From Lotus japonicus (Eukaryota > Streptophyta > Magnoliopsida > Fabales > Fabaceae): a DNA stretch of 64,000 nt. The notes under the pieces are model-generated. The model was not told the origin of the DNA. It searched no databases and was given only the letters and a program-made list of their open reading frames with translations. The stretch spans positions 24,160,369 to 24,224,368 of the forward strand of contig NC_080044.1 of NCBI RefSeq assembly GCF_012489685.1, given 5' to 3'. Positions 11,521-24,309 of this stretch are shown one piece after another (the first letter of the stretch is position 1; every line of letters starts with the position of its first letter). The position numbers and the translations under genes are program-made.

Positions 11521-14500
11521 TCACCATACTCGGTTGATTTTAGACTTCCGACGAAACTGCTTCTTTGTGGTACACCAGGGCCCCGGAAAAGTGCTCAACT
11601 GCACATAATTAAGAAATAGTCAGCCCTACAGAGACACTAACTTCTTACAGAGAAAGTAAAAATCAAGCTGACATTAAGGTAATTAATGAAAATCAATAAA
11701 TTTGCTAGTAAATTCAGTTTTATAGGAAGATTCAATATTAGAACTCAATCAACATAAAAGTAACATCATATGGAGAAAACAAAATGTGAATATTTTTCAG
11801 TTGGTGGATAGCTCACGCTGCCAATAATCTTTGCACCAAACCATGCTGTATCTGCACCATATGGAGGAGGTATTACTCTGATCCCGTTGGACATATGTGG
11901 AGAAAGGAACGAATGAAGTTCCTTCTCTAGCCGTTCTGAACCAGTACAATACCGAAAGTAGAATTAGAAATCTTAACTGTAGCTCATCACCATGTGTTTT
12001 CTGTATTGTAGCTCCATTTCATGTTTCAGCTCTGTTGCAAAGACGAAAAATGCCAAAATAGAAGGGACATTTACCTGCTAAGCCTGGTAAACATGCAGTC
12101 CCTCCCGATAAGACTATGGTCTTAAACCAATCATTGTTGCCTGCTAATTCTGCAGAATAGCAATGGTCCATGCAGAGAGCTATAGCCTGGTGCAAACTCA
12201 TTCCTCGCCTATAACAAGAAGTGCAAAATATGGTTAAGCTACGATTCAGGAAAAATATGAAAGAATTAAGACGAAAGGGGGATCATAATCAATCATACTG
12301 CCTGATTTAGACAATTATCAACGTATGAAAACAAATCTTGTATGATACAGGTTCATTATTTCCCAAAACTCAACTAACTTGACTTTTATTGGATTCGGCT
12401 TAGAACTAGTAATGGACCCAAATAAATATTGTATGATATAGTATGCCATTTTATGAATCCAACTTAAAATTTGTTTGTGATAGAACTAAACAGAATGACA
12501 GCTTTCTGGAAGAAAGACTCACATTTGTACCAGTCAAATTTGATAGGAAGGTGCAATTCAGTGCATGCTTTAAAAATGAGGAAAAGATAAGATAGATGTC
12601 TCTATAAGAATACTGCCAAAAGTTTTATATAGATTTAAAATAGTATCAACTTAGTATAACAAATATCAAACACACCAATTACTGAAAACGGTTTGAAGTT
12701 GGAAAAGAACAAAACTGAAATGAAAATAGGTCCAATCAATTATCAAGCAAAGCTCCAAAAGTATAAATTAAAGAAAATTTCATCATATTCAGATAATACC
12801 ACTGTGTCCAAGAAAATGTCATCACTCTTTTTTAAGAGGAAGATGAAGGATCAAGTCACTGGCTTAAAATCTCTTCCTTTTGTTACTTTTTGTGACATAC
12901 CTATTAAAAAATTATAATAAATTAACAACTCAAGTAAAGGCAAAGGAAAAACACCCAAGTTCTTTAAAAGAAGAACAAATGAACAGAAAGGTGCAGCGTT
13001 AATTTATTTAAAAAGATTTATTTTCCTTTTTTTACAGTCCATTCAATCATGGTGAAAACATGGCATGCTAATTTATGGATGATGACACAATCACAGTAGA
13101 CAGGAATATAATCTCCTAAGCAAGCATCCTGAATCTGTTGTAAGCTGTAACCACATTGAAAAAGGTACAAAAACTTACAACCCAGCAAGACGTGGCTGGA
13201 ATAAGATCTCTGCTGTTTGAAACCGCTCTTTTGAGAGCGTAAACAACCCTTCTACACCTTCAAATGATGCTTGTGTATCTTTCAATAGCTCAGCTTCATA
13301 GTCCAAAGAAACATAGCAGAGCTTCTGTTCCATGTAACCAACAAAATATGAGGCAACTACAATATGATAATTTGAAGGGGAGCACAAAATTACACAAGTA
13401 GGGTGCTGATAGAACCCCTGGTATTTTTATTCCAGGAAATAGGGATAAAATCTCCAATTACATAACAGGATTCTGTACTCTAAAACTTTGAGGGTCTACG
13501 ACCTCCCTTGCCTCTAATGGCCCCAAAACTCACTTTCTGACTGAATGATCTCTCCCTATTTCTCCATCCAATTATTTATATCTTACTATCTCTAACTTGG
13601 GATCTCTTCAAAGACCCTTTTACTGCTATTTATTTACCCATGCGACTGCCAACTGTCTGCTAGGAAGACTTACACAAGGTACCTTACATTCTCACCACAT
13701 TTTAGTGTAAAAGGAGAAAAAAGTAAACGAGACTAGAGCATTAAAAAACTATGAAGACACCAGGAAGGATTGTGCCAAAGAAGGTGTATTATTAATTTCT
13801 GAAATGTCTAAAGAATCAATCTCTTAGAAGCTCCCACTGTTCAATTTTTTAAAGCAGAGGTGTCAATTTAGGCTGTAGAGCCAGATTTTTACCAGACCAA
13901 AATTAATTCAGGCTAATATGTTGTTCACCCCGCCCAATCTGGTGCAGGCTAAGGGCTATTTGTGTTTACTTTTGGCCCACATTTTCTTTACTTTCGTTAC
14001 TCTAAAGTTTATAGAGTAAAACTGTCAATTTAATATATTAGCTTAATTAGCTTGTATTACTTCAATTTAAAGAATTCATAACTAATTTTGACTGCAAACA
14101 AGTGGATGTTTGATATAATAAGTGAATAAGAAAAAAGTAGAATAAGGTTTTCAATTTCAATTATAAAAAGAAGAATTATAATTTAAAAATTATGTTAGCA
14201 TTAAGGATTATGTTAAGAGTTAGGGTTAGATGTAGAGTCTATGGGCCAGGCCCATATGTACTTTGTACTACATGTTGTACTACTCTTAACCTAGTATTAT
14301 ATATATGAGGGAGGCTGCACCTTGGAGTGTATCCCATTACAATATCTCTCTCTCCCTTAGTCTTTTCTCTTTACATGGTATCAAGAGCCTAGGTTCTCAA
14401 CCTGCCTAGGTCAGCCGTCACAGCTGTCAACCTGTAAAAAAAAAAAAAACGAAATTTTTTTCCCCCTCCCAGCCACTTCAGAAAGGGCCGACCAAGGTTG

Positions 14501-17500
14501 CAGGGGGTAGGAAAAAAATTTTGGCGGCCGGGTCTTGAAGAAATCGGAAGAATGCCGAAATCGCGGTTTATGTGAGTAATCGCGAAGGTGCTGTTTCGGA
14601 GCCAGATAGCGTACGTTTCAGTTACAGAGCAGGGCGTCTTTGCTGTCTGAGGAACGCCCAGTGATTTTCACAGCCGTCGGTGGTGATTTGGTGACGTTTT
14701 GACGTGCGACGGTGTGTTTCGGTGTGCTCTACAGGTGGAAACGTGCGTTTTCTGTTAGTAACCAGCGTTCATATTGTTCGCTGAGTATTGAGTTTCTTTT
14801 ATTTCTTTAGTGATTCCTCTCTGAGATATGGCTGAAGACAACTCTAAGACAAAGGGTGAAGGGAAGACCCCAGTCACCGAGTTCATGACTACTTCGTCCA
14901 AACTCACCGACATCAAGCTTGATGGGGATGGTGAGAACTATGTGGAGTGGAAGTATTTGGTGGAGGTAAGCCTTGGAGGAATGGGAAAGGATGAGCATTT
15001 GACGGGGTCTTGTCCTACAAACGCAACGGCAGCGGCGAAATGGAAGATGGATGATAAGCGTTATTGGTGAATTCTATTGATAAGCGGACACAATCTGTGA
15101 TTACTCATTGTCAAACAGTGAAGGAGTTATGGGAGTTTCTCCAATTTATTTTTGGGAAAGCTGATAATTTGAATCGCATCTATGCTCTGTTGCAGCAGAT
15201 ATTTTGTCCGAAACAAGATAAGCGTAAGTTGATGGATTATTTTCTGGAATTCAAGAAATATGCTGAGGAACTGACTTCTCTCCTATCTTGCAAGGCTAAA
15301 GAGGATATGCTAGCCCAACAGAAGAAATTGATAGCATTGAGTTGGTTATCTGGCCTTGATCAGGAGTTTGAGGTGGTCCGGTCTCAGATTTTGTCGAGCA
15401 AGCAGGTGGATACTCTCACTGATGTCTTCACTCGAGTCATGCAGTCCTCTTTTGAGAAGCCCAAACCTGCTCCAGATGTTGATACTTCTGATCGCTCTGC
15501 TTTAGCGGCCCATTCAGGCTTTCGTGGTGGAGGCCGAGGAGGTCGTGGTGGTGCTAGAGGTCGTGGTGGACGTTCTGGACAGATCCAATGTTATAGTTGT
15601 GGAGAACTGGGTCATTACAAGAATCAATGTCCCAATTCTCAATAGCACCAACAACATTTTCAACAGGCAGCTCCTCATCGCTTTGCCAACAACGTTTCCC
15701 AGTCAGATGTTGTCCAAACACAACCAAAAAAGCGTACAGTGGTTATGAGTGATGATGAGTTTGCCAGATATACACAGTTTCAGATCTCACAGCAGTCTCA
15801 GATCTCACAGCAGTCAGCCTCACCTTCCTCCTCCACAGCTACCTTTGTCCAAACAGGTAATCCTACTGTGTGTCTATCCTCTACCTCACGGCGTTGGATC
15901 ATTGATTCCGGCGCTACTGATCATATGACAAGGGATTCGGGTATTTTTTCGTCATTTAGTTCCTCTAGTATTCATTCGTCTGTAACCCTTGCTGATGGGT
16001 CCATTGTTCGTGTTAAGGGGAGTGGGTGTACCACCCCAGTTTCTACCTTACCTATGTCATCTGTCCTATATTTACCTCAATTTCCTTGTAATCTTCTCTC
16101 AATTAGCAAAATAACCAGTTCATTAAAGTGTTCAGTAACCTTCTTTCCGGATTCTTGTGTGTTTCAGGATCTGTCGACACAGAGGATTATTGGTAGAGGA
16201 AGAGAATCTGATGGACTGTATCTACTAGATGAAGGAGTCTCGAAGGCATCCACAGCTTATCGTACCAGTAGCGTGTCTCCTTTTCAGCTTCATTGTCGTC
16301 TCGGTCATCCATCTCTAGGAGTTCTTAGGAAGTTGTGTCCTCAATTGGAGTCCTTATCAAGTTTTTCTTGTGAGTCTTGTCAGTTTGCTAAACACCATCG
16401 TAGTGTTTATTTACCTCGTTTGAATAAAAGAGCTATGTCTTTATTTCATATTGTCCACTCTGATGTATGGGGGCCATGCCCTGTAACTTCTAAATTAGGT
16501 TACAAGTATTTTGTCACATTTGTGGATGATTATTCTCGTGCAACATGGTTATATTTAATGAAATCCAGATCTGAGTTATTCACTATATTTTGTAACTTTT
16601 GTGCTGAAATTCGTACTCAATTTAACTGTCCAATACGTATTCTTCGTAGTGATAATGCCAAAGAGTACTTCTTTGCACCATTCCGTACTTTTATGGATAA
16701 ACATGGCATGATTCATCAGTCTTCTTGCATTGTTACACCACAACAAAATGGGGTGGCTGAGCGTAAAAACCGGCATCTTATGGAAGTTGCTCGGGCTTTG
16801 ATGTTTCAGATGAAAGTTCCGAAATGTTTTTGGGCTGATGCAGTTCTTACTGCTGCATATTTAATTAATCGCATGCCATCCACTGTGCTAAATGGTGTTA
16901 TTCCTTATTCTGTCTTGTTTCCGTCATGTTCTTTGTTTCCTTTGCCTCCAAAAGTATTTGGTTGCACCTGTTTTGTTCTTGATGTCAGGCCTCAAGTGAC
17001 TAAGTTGGATCCGAAGTCATTGAAGTGTGTGTTCCTGGGTTACTCTCGTACCCAGAAAGGGTACTGTTGTTTCTCTCCAGATCTTGGTCGCTACCTTGTC
17101 TCTGCTGATGTTACATTCTTTGAGGACTGCTCCTTCTCGGGGTGGTCGCCCTCCTCTCTCCCGGTATGTGAGTCAGAAGACACCTTCCTAACTTATATCA
17201 CTACTTCCCCTGCTCCACAGACTACTACTGGTACAGGTTTCCAATTTTATGAGAAGACATATAGTCGCAGGCCGAAGAGTAGTGCTCCTCCACCGGATAC
17301 TCAATCTCAACCTTCACTTCCTCTGGTGTCTTCAGACCCTCATGATAATTTGGACCTCCCTATAGCTTTACGTAAAGGTAAACGCACTTGCTCTTACCCC
17401 ATCTCTTCTTATGTCACTTCCAATAAATTGTCACCTGCCTCTAAGTCTTTTGTTGCTGCCTTAGATTCTGTGTCTGTGCCTAAGTCTCTATAAGATGCCT

Positions 17501-20500
17501 TATCACATGTTGGTTGGAGGCAGGCTATGGAGGAGGAAATGCTGGCCCTTGAGCATAATGTGACTTGGGATTTGGTCCCTTTACCTGCGGGGAAACAGGT
17601 TGTTAGGTGTAAGTGGGTTTACACTACTAAAGTAAACCCTGATGGTTCTTTGGCTCGCCTGAAAGCTCGGTTGGTTGCCAAGGGATATGCTCAAACATAT
17701 GGGGTCGACTACACTGATACTTTTTCCCCTGTTGCTAAATTGTCCTCTGTTCGCATTCTCATCTCTCTTGCTGCTACTAATCATTGGTCTTTGTTCCAGT
17801 TAGATGTGAAGAATGCATTTTTACATGGTGATTTACAGGATGAGGTATACATGGAGCAACCACCCGGGTTTGTTGCTCAGGGGGAGTGTGGGAAAGTGTG
17901 TCGACTCAAGAAATCATTGTATGGCCTAAAACAATCACCTAGGTCCTGGTTTGGACGATTCAGTGATGTTGTTATGGAGTTTGGTTTACGAAGAAGCGAG
18001 AGTGACCACACTGTGTTTTTCAAGCAAACTAATAAAGGCTGCATTTTATTGGTTGTTTATGTTGATGATATTGTGATTACAGGTAGTGATAGTGAAGGAA
18101 TTGGCAACTTGAAGACTTTCCTTCAGACGAAGTTTCAGACCAAAGATCTTGGAATTCTTAAATACTTTTTGGGCATTGAAGTTATGTACTCGAAGAATGG
18201 GATTATGATATCTCAGAGGAAGTATGTTTTGGATTTGCTAGCTGAGACTGGTCTTATGGGATCTAAACCATGTGACTATGTGAGACCCCTATGGAACCAG
18301 GAATGAAACTTACAGCAGAAGGAATTCCTTTCTCTGACCCACAACAATATAGAAGATTGGTGGGTAAGTTGAATTACTTGACAGTTACCAGACCAGATAT
18401 TGCCTTCCCAGTGAGCGTTGTAAGTCAGTTTATGTCCTCCCCGACAGACGCACATTGGGAAGCATTGATTCGCATTGTCAAGTATCTGAAGAAAGCTCCA
18501 GGAAGAGGTATCATGTACAGGGATCATGGACATATGCGAGTGGAGGCATTTTCAGATGCTGATTGGGCAGGATCTCCTATGGATAGAAAATCCACCACTG
18601 GCTATTGTGTATTTCTGGGAGGTAATTTAATTTCTTGGAAAAGCAAGAAGCAAAATGTGGTGGCACGATCTAGTGCAGAAGCTGAATATCGTGCTATGGC
18701 TCAAACTACTTGTGAACTTATGTGGGTAGGACAAATCTTTTCTCTTTACAAATTAAAAAATGATTTTGATAATTTTCACTAACGAGACTCCCTCTCTTGT
18801 GCTTTGAGTTTACATAAAGCGAAGGAAGAGAGAGAAAAACTAAGAGGAAGTGAAACGGGTGAGTGTCATTCTAAGTGAGGTCTGAAATTTATGATATAGG
18901 TGTATGTAGGGTCTACTTATGTCCTCTCAAGTGCACCCCAGCACCAAATATACATATTAAAAAAAAAAACCTCAAAACAAAATAATTTAAGAACAGAAAG
19001 GGCAGTTGCAAACTTGTAATACCTCTTTCAGCAAGCGAACAGTGTACAAAGATTCAAAATGCATGTTGCTTTGTTGCATTTTCTCTCTAAGATATCCTGT
19101 AAGGTTTAGTGCTCCCAAGCCCACAACCTCCACACCCACCTCTCGCCTCACCATACCATTTAAAACTGTAAAACAACAATGCATATAAGCTCAAGCCAAG
19201 GGAAACAAATAGAAGAGATCAACGCAAGCAATGGTTAAGTCTTGACTAGCTCTGAACCAGTCCAAGACACCAGATTTTTAACGTATTTCTTGCAAAAAAT
19301 TGTTATGCATAAACTAGGAATATATGAGAGAACAAAATTGCAGAGCATACTTGGAACTACTGATGTGACTTGAAAACCTATATTAACAGCTATTCCAGAT
19401 GTTTGGTTTGCAGCATACAGAGCTAATGTCGCCTACATATACAAAATAGATAATAAGTAAGTGAATATAGTAAATACAAGTGCAGCACTAACAAAAAATA
19501 AGTCATTAAAAGAACAGAAGAACCCATACCATTATTTGGGTGTACTAGAAGCAACCATACTTGATTGGACAAAAGAATACAGAAGACTAATATTCATGGA
19601 AAAACTAATATAAATATATACCCATGATTAATTCTTGTTCATTTTATGATGATTTAGGTAGCTTTGCGCCAAGACTAGGTTCTTAAGTTGACAAAGAAGT
19701 AAGAACAAATGATTGTTGTTCCACACGCCCAGACCAACCTTGTCTCTTCCCCAACAAGGAACTCAAAGAGGAAGTTCACTATTATCCCATCGTTCCAAAT
19801 ATTATCATCGACTTACAGAATGATCCATCTTTTAAACCAGGATTCACCGACAGGGTAACAGCTACACAAAGGGAGACTGGTTATTTCGGCTAGCTCTTCC
19901 TTGATTCGTGTGATACTTGATGAATTCCATGCTCCTTCCATGGAAGGCCACTCTGGTTTCCTTATGACATGTAGCCGTATTGTAGGAAATCTAAAATGGA
20001 CTAGGATGAAGAAATACATTAAAGATTTCGTTAAGTCTTGTGACTTGTGATACATGTCAAATGCAAAAATATGCAGTTACATCACTCAAGCTATCTTGTA
20101 GCCAAATGACTTCCCTTCTCAAGTTTGGGAAGCATTAACGATGGACTTTATCATAGGGTTGCATAAGTCTAAAGGGATGAGGATATCTTAGTGGTGGTGG
20201 ATATATTCTCAAGTATGCTCACTTTATCCTTCTCAAACACCCGAATGCTACAAAATCAGGAGCAGAGCATTGAATGAAATAGATAGGTTCAGGTCTGATT
20301 GACAATCCAAGAAGACAAGATGGAGCTGATTGACAAGTATGTTCATGGAGCATTGAACCATGTTTACAGAAAGTGATGAACAGAACATGTAGTAGGGCCA
20401 GAGGATCTTGATGGGCCATTGAACTATGTTATTAGAACGAGAAGAAAGAAACAAAAAGACCGGCCAAACTGTAGAAAAGGCCTGTTAGAGTATGAGGGGA

Positions 20501-23500
20501 AAGGTATAAGGGAAGGGCTAAGAAGGGAGGGAGCATCGCAGAATCAGAGGAATAATAGGAAACATTTGGCTGAAGGTAAAGGCCTCGGCAGGGTGTTTCG
20601 GGTCAAATCCTTCTTCATTGAAATAGTGATGGAAAAGTAGAGAGGATAGTTGCAATTCACTTGAAAGATATTCTAAATGTTGAAAGTGCTGAGAAGTCTC
20701 ACATTGACTGAAGAATTATTTCAACTTTAATAAGGCATCAGAGCCTATCCTAGATTTTTAAGTGGAGACCACCTGCAGATGTTCATTCCTGCATGTTCCA
20801 CGCACCAGATGTCCAGCCCTGGGCTTAAGGGTGTGTGTTGAGAAGTCCCACATTGACTAGAGATATGGCCATGATAGCCCTTATACATGGGAAGGCAATC
20901 CTCACCTCCAAAGGGGTAGAGTTAGGCCTCCCAAATTCTAATCGAAAGCTTAAGATGTGGGGAGATGGGGTTATGTTCTTGTACTCATTGAAAAGGGAAG
21001 AAAATGGATCCTCCAAGTCCAACACTCAGAGCCAATAAATCTTATTTAGCATTGGTAAAAAAGCAAATGGAAGTGTCATTTTTACCATTAGAATATCTTA
21101 CTTGGTTGAGAGCACAAACAGCAGGAACATTCATGTCAAACAGGGCAGAATAGATTGCTTCTTTAAGCTGCTGTCGTGATGCTTTGGCAGACGCGGTATC
21201 TGTAATGAGGAAAGAGATCATACATGGCTATACAGACTCACACACATATTCACCTAACACTTTTGCTTCACCAAACATATACACAGGGAGATTATTACAA
21301 TTTGATATACTTGGTCCTCAAATTCTTAAAATCATATCCAAATTGGTTCTTGATAATGCAATCCATGAATTGAAACCTCATATTGACATTAATTTATTGA
21401 GAATATCTATTATCATCTACTTTTTATCGTCAATCCCCTTCAATTAATTTCGCCAATTTAATTTTCTAATTATTACAATTAATTTTTTATAATTTTAACT
21501 ATTTACACTCAATGTACAATTAAACATAAGAAAAACTGAAGAGTACACTAATTCATTTATATCAAATATATTATATAAATTTCACTCTAGTAAAATCTTA
21601 TTATAAAATGTAAACGAACCGATGCAATATACATGCATTATCTTACTTTCTATTCTGTTTATATTCTTTTATAACACAATATTACCACAATCAAATCACT
21701 AGCAGTAGCTTGAAAGGGAATGATAGAATATTCAATCAGTAGCTTGAGGGGGACTGTTGTAACTTGTAAATAGGCTATTTCAGGATAGAATTTTTTTTTT
21801 TTTTTTGCTTCCTTTATTGGGTAAATATTAAGACAAACTTTATTCAGCTTTTCATGTATTAGGATTTATGTACATTAGCTTATAGATACTACAGCTTGAA
21901 ATTTGTTATCACCATTAAATATAATTTCTTATCACATTCAGTTCTTTTAAGAGAGTATCAAACAACAAATAAACTATGTTTGGAATTCTCAGGGGTTCTT
22001 CTTTCATAAATAATTCTATCAACCATGGCAAAATCATAAAATCTAACTAACCATCATAGTGGCATATTGGTAGAGAAACAACAACTGGCTGGGAACTTGG
22101 TTTCACCTCCATCCTACAGAGAAAGAAACCAATAAATTATGACCATTGAAGATAGAATTTTCTCACAATATGCAGAAATACTTATGTCTTGACAAAAATT
22201 AAGTCATCAACAGAAAACAACTGCCCTTTCTCCAACTTGATTACTCAGGTAACATGCTAATCATCAATGCACACTTGGATCAAATGATCATAATTCATAA
22301 GAAATAAACTGTTCCACCAAACCCAAAATGACTCGCACCTGCTATAAATAGTTGCAAAAAAATGCCGAAGTCTGGAGTATAAAGGCATTTCCACATTACC
22401 AAACTCCTGCACATCAAAATTCACAGGAAGACATATAACCAAACGGAAAACTGTTAAAAACAGAAAAACAGAAAGCATTGGCTTCAGCCGGAGCAAAATA
22501 GCTTGTCATTTTTTACAATAAAGACCAACAAAACAGTAATTTCAAACCTTATCATTTGTTTTGGCTCCAACCATACAATCTTACCAAAAAGGTTGCAGCT
22601 CGTCCTGATGGTCTTGCATCTTTGCTCCAACCAAATTTGCAATAGCCAGAACCACCTAGAGAAGAGAAAGAAAAAACCTAACTAAGTACAATTAAATCAA
22701 AGAAGTGTCCATTACCGTGTGTTTGCTTAAGAAAGCACTCATGTCAATAAGCGCTTATTGTGGTAATTCATAAGCTAATTTTAAAAGTTAATTGAAATAA
22801 GTTCAAAATATATTATCGATGACCATACAAGCACATATTCATAAGCTAATCTAAGCAATTTATTAAAATAAGCTCTAAATCGCTCATCGGTATGTTATGA
22901 ATCACTCGTGTCAATAAGCACTTATTTGATAATTCATAAGCTAATTTTAAAAGTTTGTTGAAATGAGTTCAAAATATATTATTAATACGGTACAAACACG
23001 TATTCATAAGCTAATCTAAACAATACATGTTATGAATTATGAGAAAAGCATAAAACAATTAAGACGCCTAACTCAACCCAAAAGTTAACTCAATAGTTGC
23101 GGGTTGTTATACCATTTATAAAGGCTATATATGCCATATGTGTAGACGATGTGGGACTTCTAATAATAATTAACAATTTGCAAACAAAAGATAGATAGGA
23201 AAGTAAAGTGGGAGACTAACCATCGATGATAACAACACCAGGAAACTGCGCGCGTTGTGAAAACACCCGCTCGAGTGGCGGCACTTGATTAACCAAGCTC
23301 CTGCAACGCAATTCGAAGCTTCATTAGAGCACCAACAACAACAACCAATTCGAAGCGTGGTTTGTAGTTTACTTACGGAAGGGGGTAACCAGAAGCCAGA
23401 ATGGTCTCTGCAAACACGATGGAGTCGAAGGGTTGATGTTGGTGGGTCTGAAGGAAGCGGGCCCAGAGGGCTTGATCGGAGACGACGACGGAGCGCCACG

Positions 23501-23684
23501 CCTTGGAAGCGAGGCTGAGCTTGGCGGCGTCGTTGGGGGCCAAGAGTCGCAGGATTTGTACCAGTATGTCGTGAGGGAGCGCGTCGAATAGACCGAGCGG
23601 CGACGGCGCGTGGCGGTGGGAGGTGGAGGTGGTTCGCTGCTTCAACGAGGCTGAATCGAAGAGTTTTCTCAATAGCATCGCCAT
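11521..23684 (-). CDS. ARP8: actin-related protein 8 (F-box/actin fusion)
   Basis: Twelve coding exons on the minus strand: 23377-23684, 23221-23300, 22585-22655, 22339-22406, 22052-22113, 21102-21199, 19351-19432, 19023-19165, 13179-13324, 12075-12208, 11817-11935, 11521-11598. All junctions are GT/AG and the phases match. They give 462 residues without a stop; I recall Arabidopsis ARP8 as about 470 residues. Residues about 32-78 form an F-box (LPHDILVQILRLLAPNDAAK). From about 120 on the protein is actin-like, with the first phosphate loop (IIDGGSGYCKFGW) and the second nucleotide motif (VVLSGG-type, here IVLSGGTACLPGLA). Plant ARP8 is reported as a nucleolar F-box ARP, so a link to an SCF ligase is likely but unproven. 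Introns 2, 5, 6 and 8 carry transposon DNA; intron 8 is 5.7 kb. All coding exons appear intact. Confidence 0.93.
13325..14210. other. ARP8 intron 8, part downstream of the copia insertion
   Basis: Intronic AT-rich DNA between exon 9 and the copia element. No other feature was seen. Confidence 0.5.
14211..14375 (+). repeat. 5' LTR of the copia element
   Basis: Starts TGTTAAGAGTTAGG and ends CTCTTTACA directly before the primer-binding site. It contains a TATATATATGAGG TATA-like region. At 165 bp it is short for a copia LTR. Confidence 0.75.
14376..14388 (+). other. primer-binding site (initiator tRNA-Met type)
   Basis: TGGTATCAAGAGC lies immediately after the LTR; this is the usual copia primer-binding sequence. 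Confidence 0.85.
14828..18735 (+). pseudogene. copia gag-pol polyprotein, disrupted
   Basis: The domains appear in copia order: gag (from MAEDNS), zinc knuckle (CYSCGELGHYKNQC), protease (IIDSGATDHM), integrase (HCRLGHPS, then CESCQFAKHH, DVWGP, QQNGVAERKNRHLME), reverse transcriptase (ARLVAKGYAQTYGVDY, YVDDIVITG) and RNase H (SDADWAGSPMDRKSTTGY). The breaks are a frameshift near 15064-15070, an in-frame TAG at 15643-15645, an in-frame TAA at 17491-17493, a frameshift near 18275-18290, and truncation after 18735. It cannot encode a working polyprotein. Confidence 0.9.
18736..18750 (+). repeat. 15-bp remnant of the copia 3' LTR
   Basis: TCTTTTCTCTTTACA is identical to the last 15 bases of the 5' LTR and joins host-like AT-rich intron DNA on its right. 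It marks the 3' edge of the element after an internal deletion. Confidence 0.65.
19855..20262 (+). pseudogene. Ty3-gypsy integrase fragment in ARP8 intron 6
   Basis: The broken plus-strand frame reads as a gypsy zinc-binding and integrase core region: LVISASSSLIRVIL, then EFHAPSMEGHSG, KKYIKDFVKSCD, PSQVWEALTMDFI and VVVDIFSKYAHFILLKHP. Stops and small gaps occur throughout. It lies opposite to ARP8. No RT or LTR of the same element is seen nearby. Confidence 0.8.
20680..20960 (+). mobile_element. TRIM-like small LTR element in ARP8 intron 6
   Basis: GAGAAGTCTCACATTGACT (about 20690) and GAGAAGTCCCACATTGACT (about 20841) are two copies of one LTR start, 150 bp apart. Between them is a primer-binding-like stretch (GGCATCAGAGCCTATCC) and a short non-coding centre. 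This layout fits a terminal-repeat retrotransposon in miniature. Boundaries are approximate. Confidence 0.55.
21743..21905 (+). mobile_element. copia polypurine tract plus LTR remnant in ARP8 intron 5
   Basis: GCTTGAGGGGGACTGTTG is the usual junction of a copia polypurine tract and 3' LTR. It is preceded by a diverged second copy (GCTTGAAAGGGAATGATAG) about 30 bp upstream. A long T run follows at about 21790. Only this end of an element remains. Confidence 0.5.
22690..23040. repeat. MITE-like duplicated repeat in ARP8 intron 2
   Basis: Two units of about 170 bp share GTCAATAAGC-CTTATT, AATTCATAAGCTAATTTTAA and TATTCATAAGCTAATCTAA. The partly palindromic AATAAGCGCTTATT core is of a kind common in legume introns. 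It is non-coding. Confidence 0.55.
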
Positions 23685-23699
23685 GGTGATGAAGTGGAG

Positions 23700-24290
23700 A
23701 GAGGGAGTTCAAGAACGAGTGAAGGTAGCACTAGCTTGAAGTGTGAAAACTGAAATGGAAAAGTGTATAAGATCTTTTTTCTCTATTTTCTTACATATTG
23801 ACATGTGTCGGGAGCATTTGTGGCACGAGAAACAACATGACAAATATCCATACCATTATAAAATCATCAATATTTGAAAACAAAATTAGATATCAAATAT
23901 TATTCAATCAAATGATGTTCGATAATAGCTTAAGTAAGAGTTATGTGATATATATATATATATATGGATTAAAGGTAGATGGTCCAGGGATTGAGTAGAA
24001 GGTTCAGAGTTCAATTTTGAAATGTGTAGTTTATTTTTCCATTGTATCAAAAAACATATACTGTCATTTTGCCTATAAAAAAAATATATATATTGTCATT
24101 GTTTCTTCTCCTAGAAGTTTGTGACTCGCCGACTCGGATTTCTACCTTCACACAACATTGCTTTGACGGAGCAACCATCATTTGTCAATTACTCCTTGGA
24201 GTTAGTTTCTTGGCTTGAATTGGACATGACATTTAGTGTATGTTGTTATTCAAACATCTAGAGGATTCATATATCAATATTAGAAACATC
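23700..24290. other. ARP8 upstream region, AT-rich, with a TA microsatellite
   Basis: The ARP8 promoter must lie here or just below. A (TA)n tract is at about 23949-23965. No further element is recognised. Confidence 0.4.
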
Positions 24291-24309
24291 TATAGGATAA
24301 AGTGAATTT

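Larger units (their letters stand above)
14211..18750 (+). mobile_element. decayed Ty1-copia retrotransposon in ARP8 intron 8
   Basis: The element runs opposite to ARP8. A 165-bp 5' LTR (14211-14375, TG...CA) is followed by a primer-binding site and a broken gag-pol. The 3' end is missing: RNase H stops near residue LMWV and is followed by TCTTTTCTCTTTACA, the same 15 bases that end the 5' LTR. The flanking pentamers are GATTA (14206-14210) and AATTA (18751-18755), a target duplication with one mismatch. A deletion therefore removed the RNase H end and nearly the whole 3' LTR after insertion. Confidence 0.85.

Noticed and set aside
20219..20640. Open frames right of the gypsy integrase fragment
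   Set aside because: No similarity to RT or other domains; likely chance frames in decayed element DNA.
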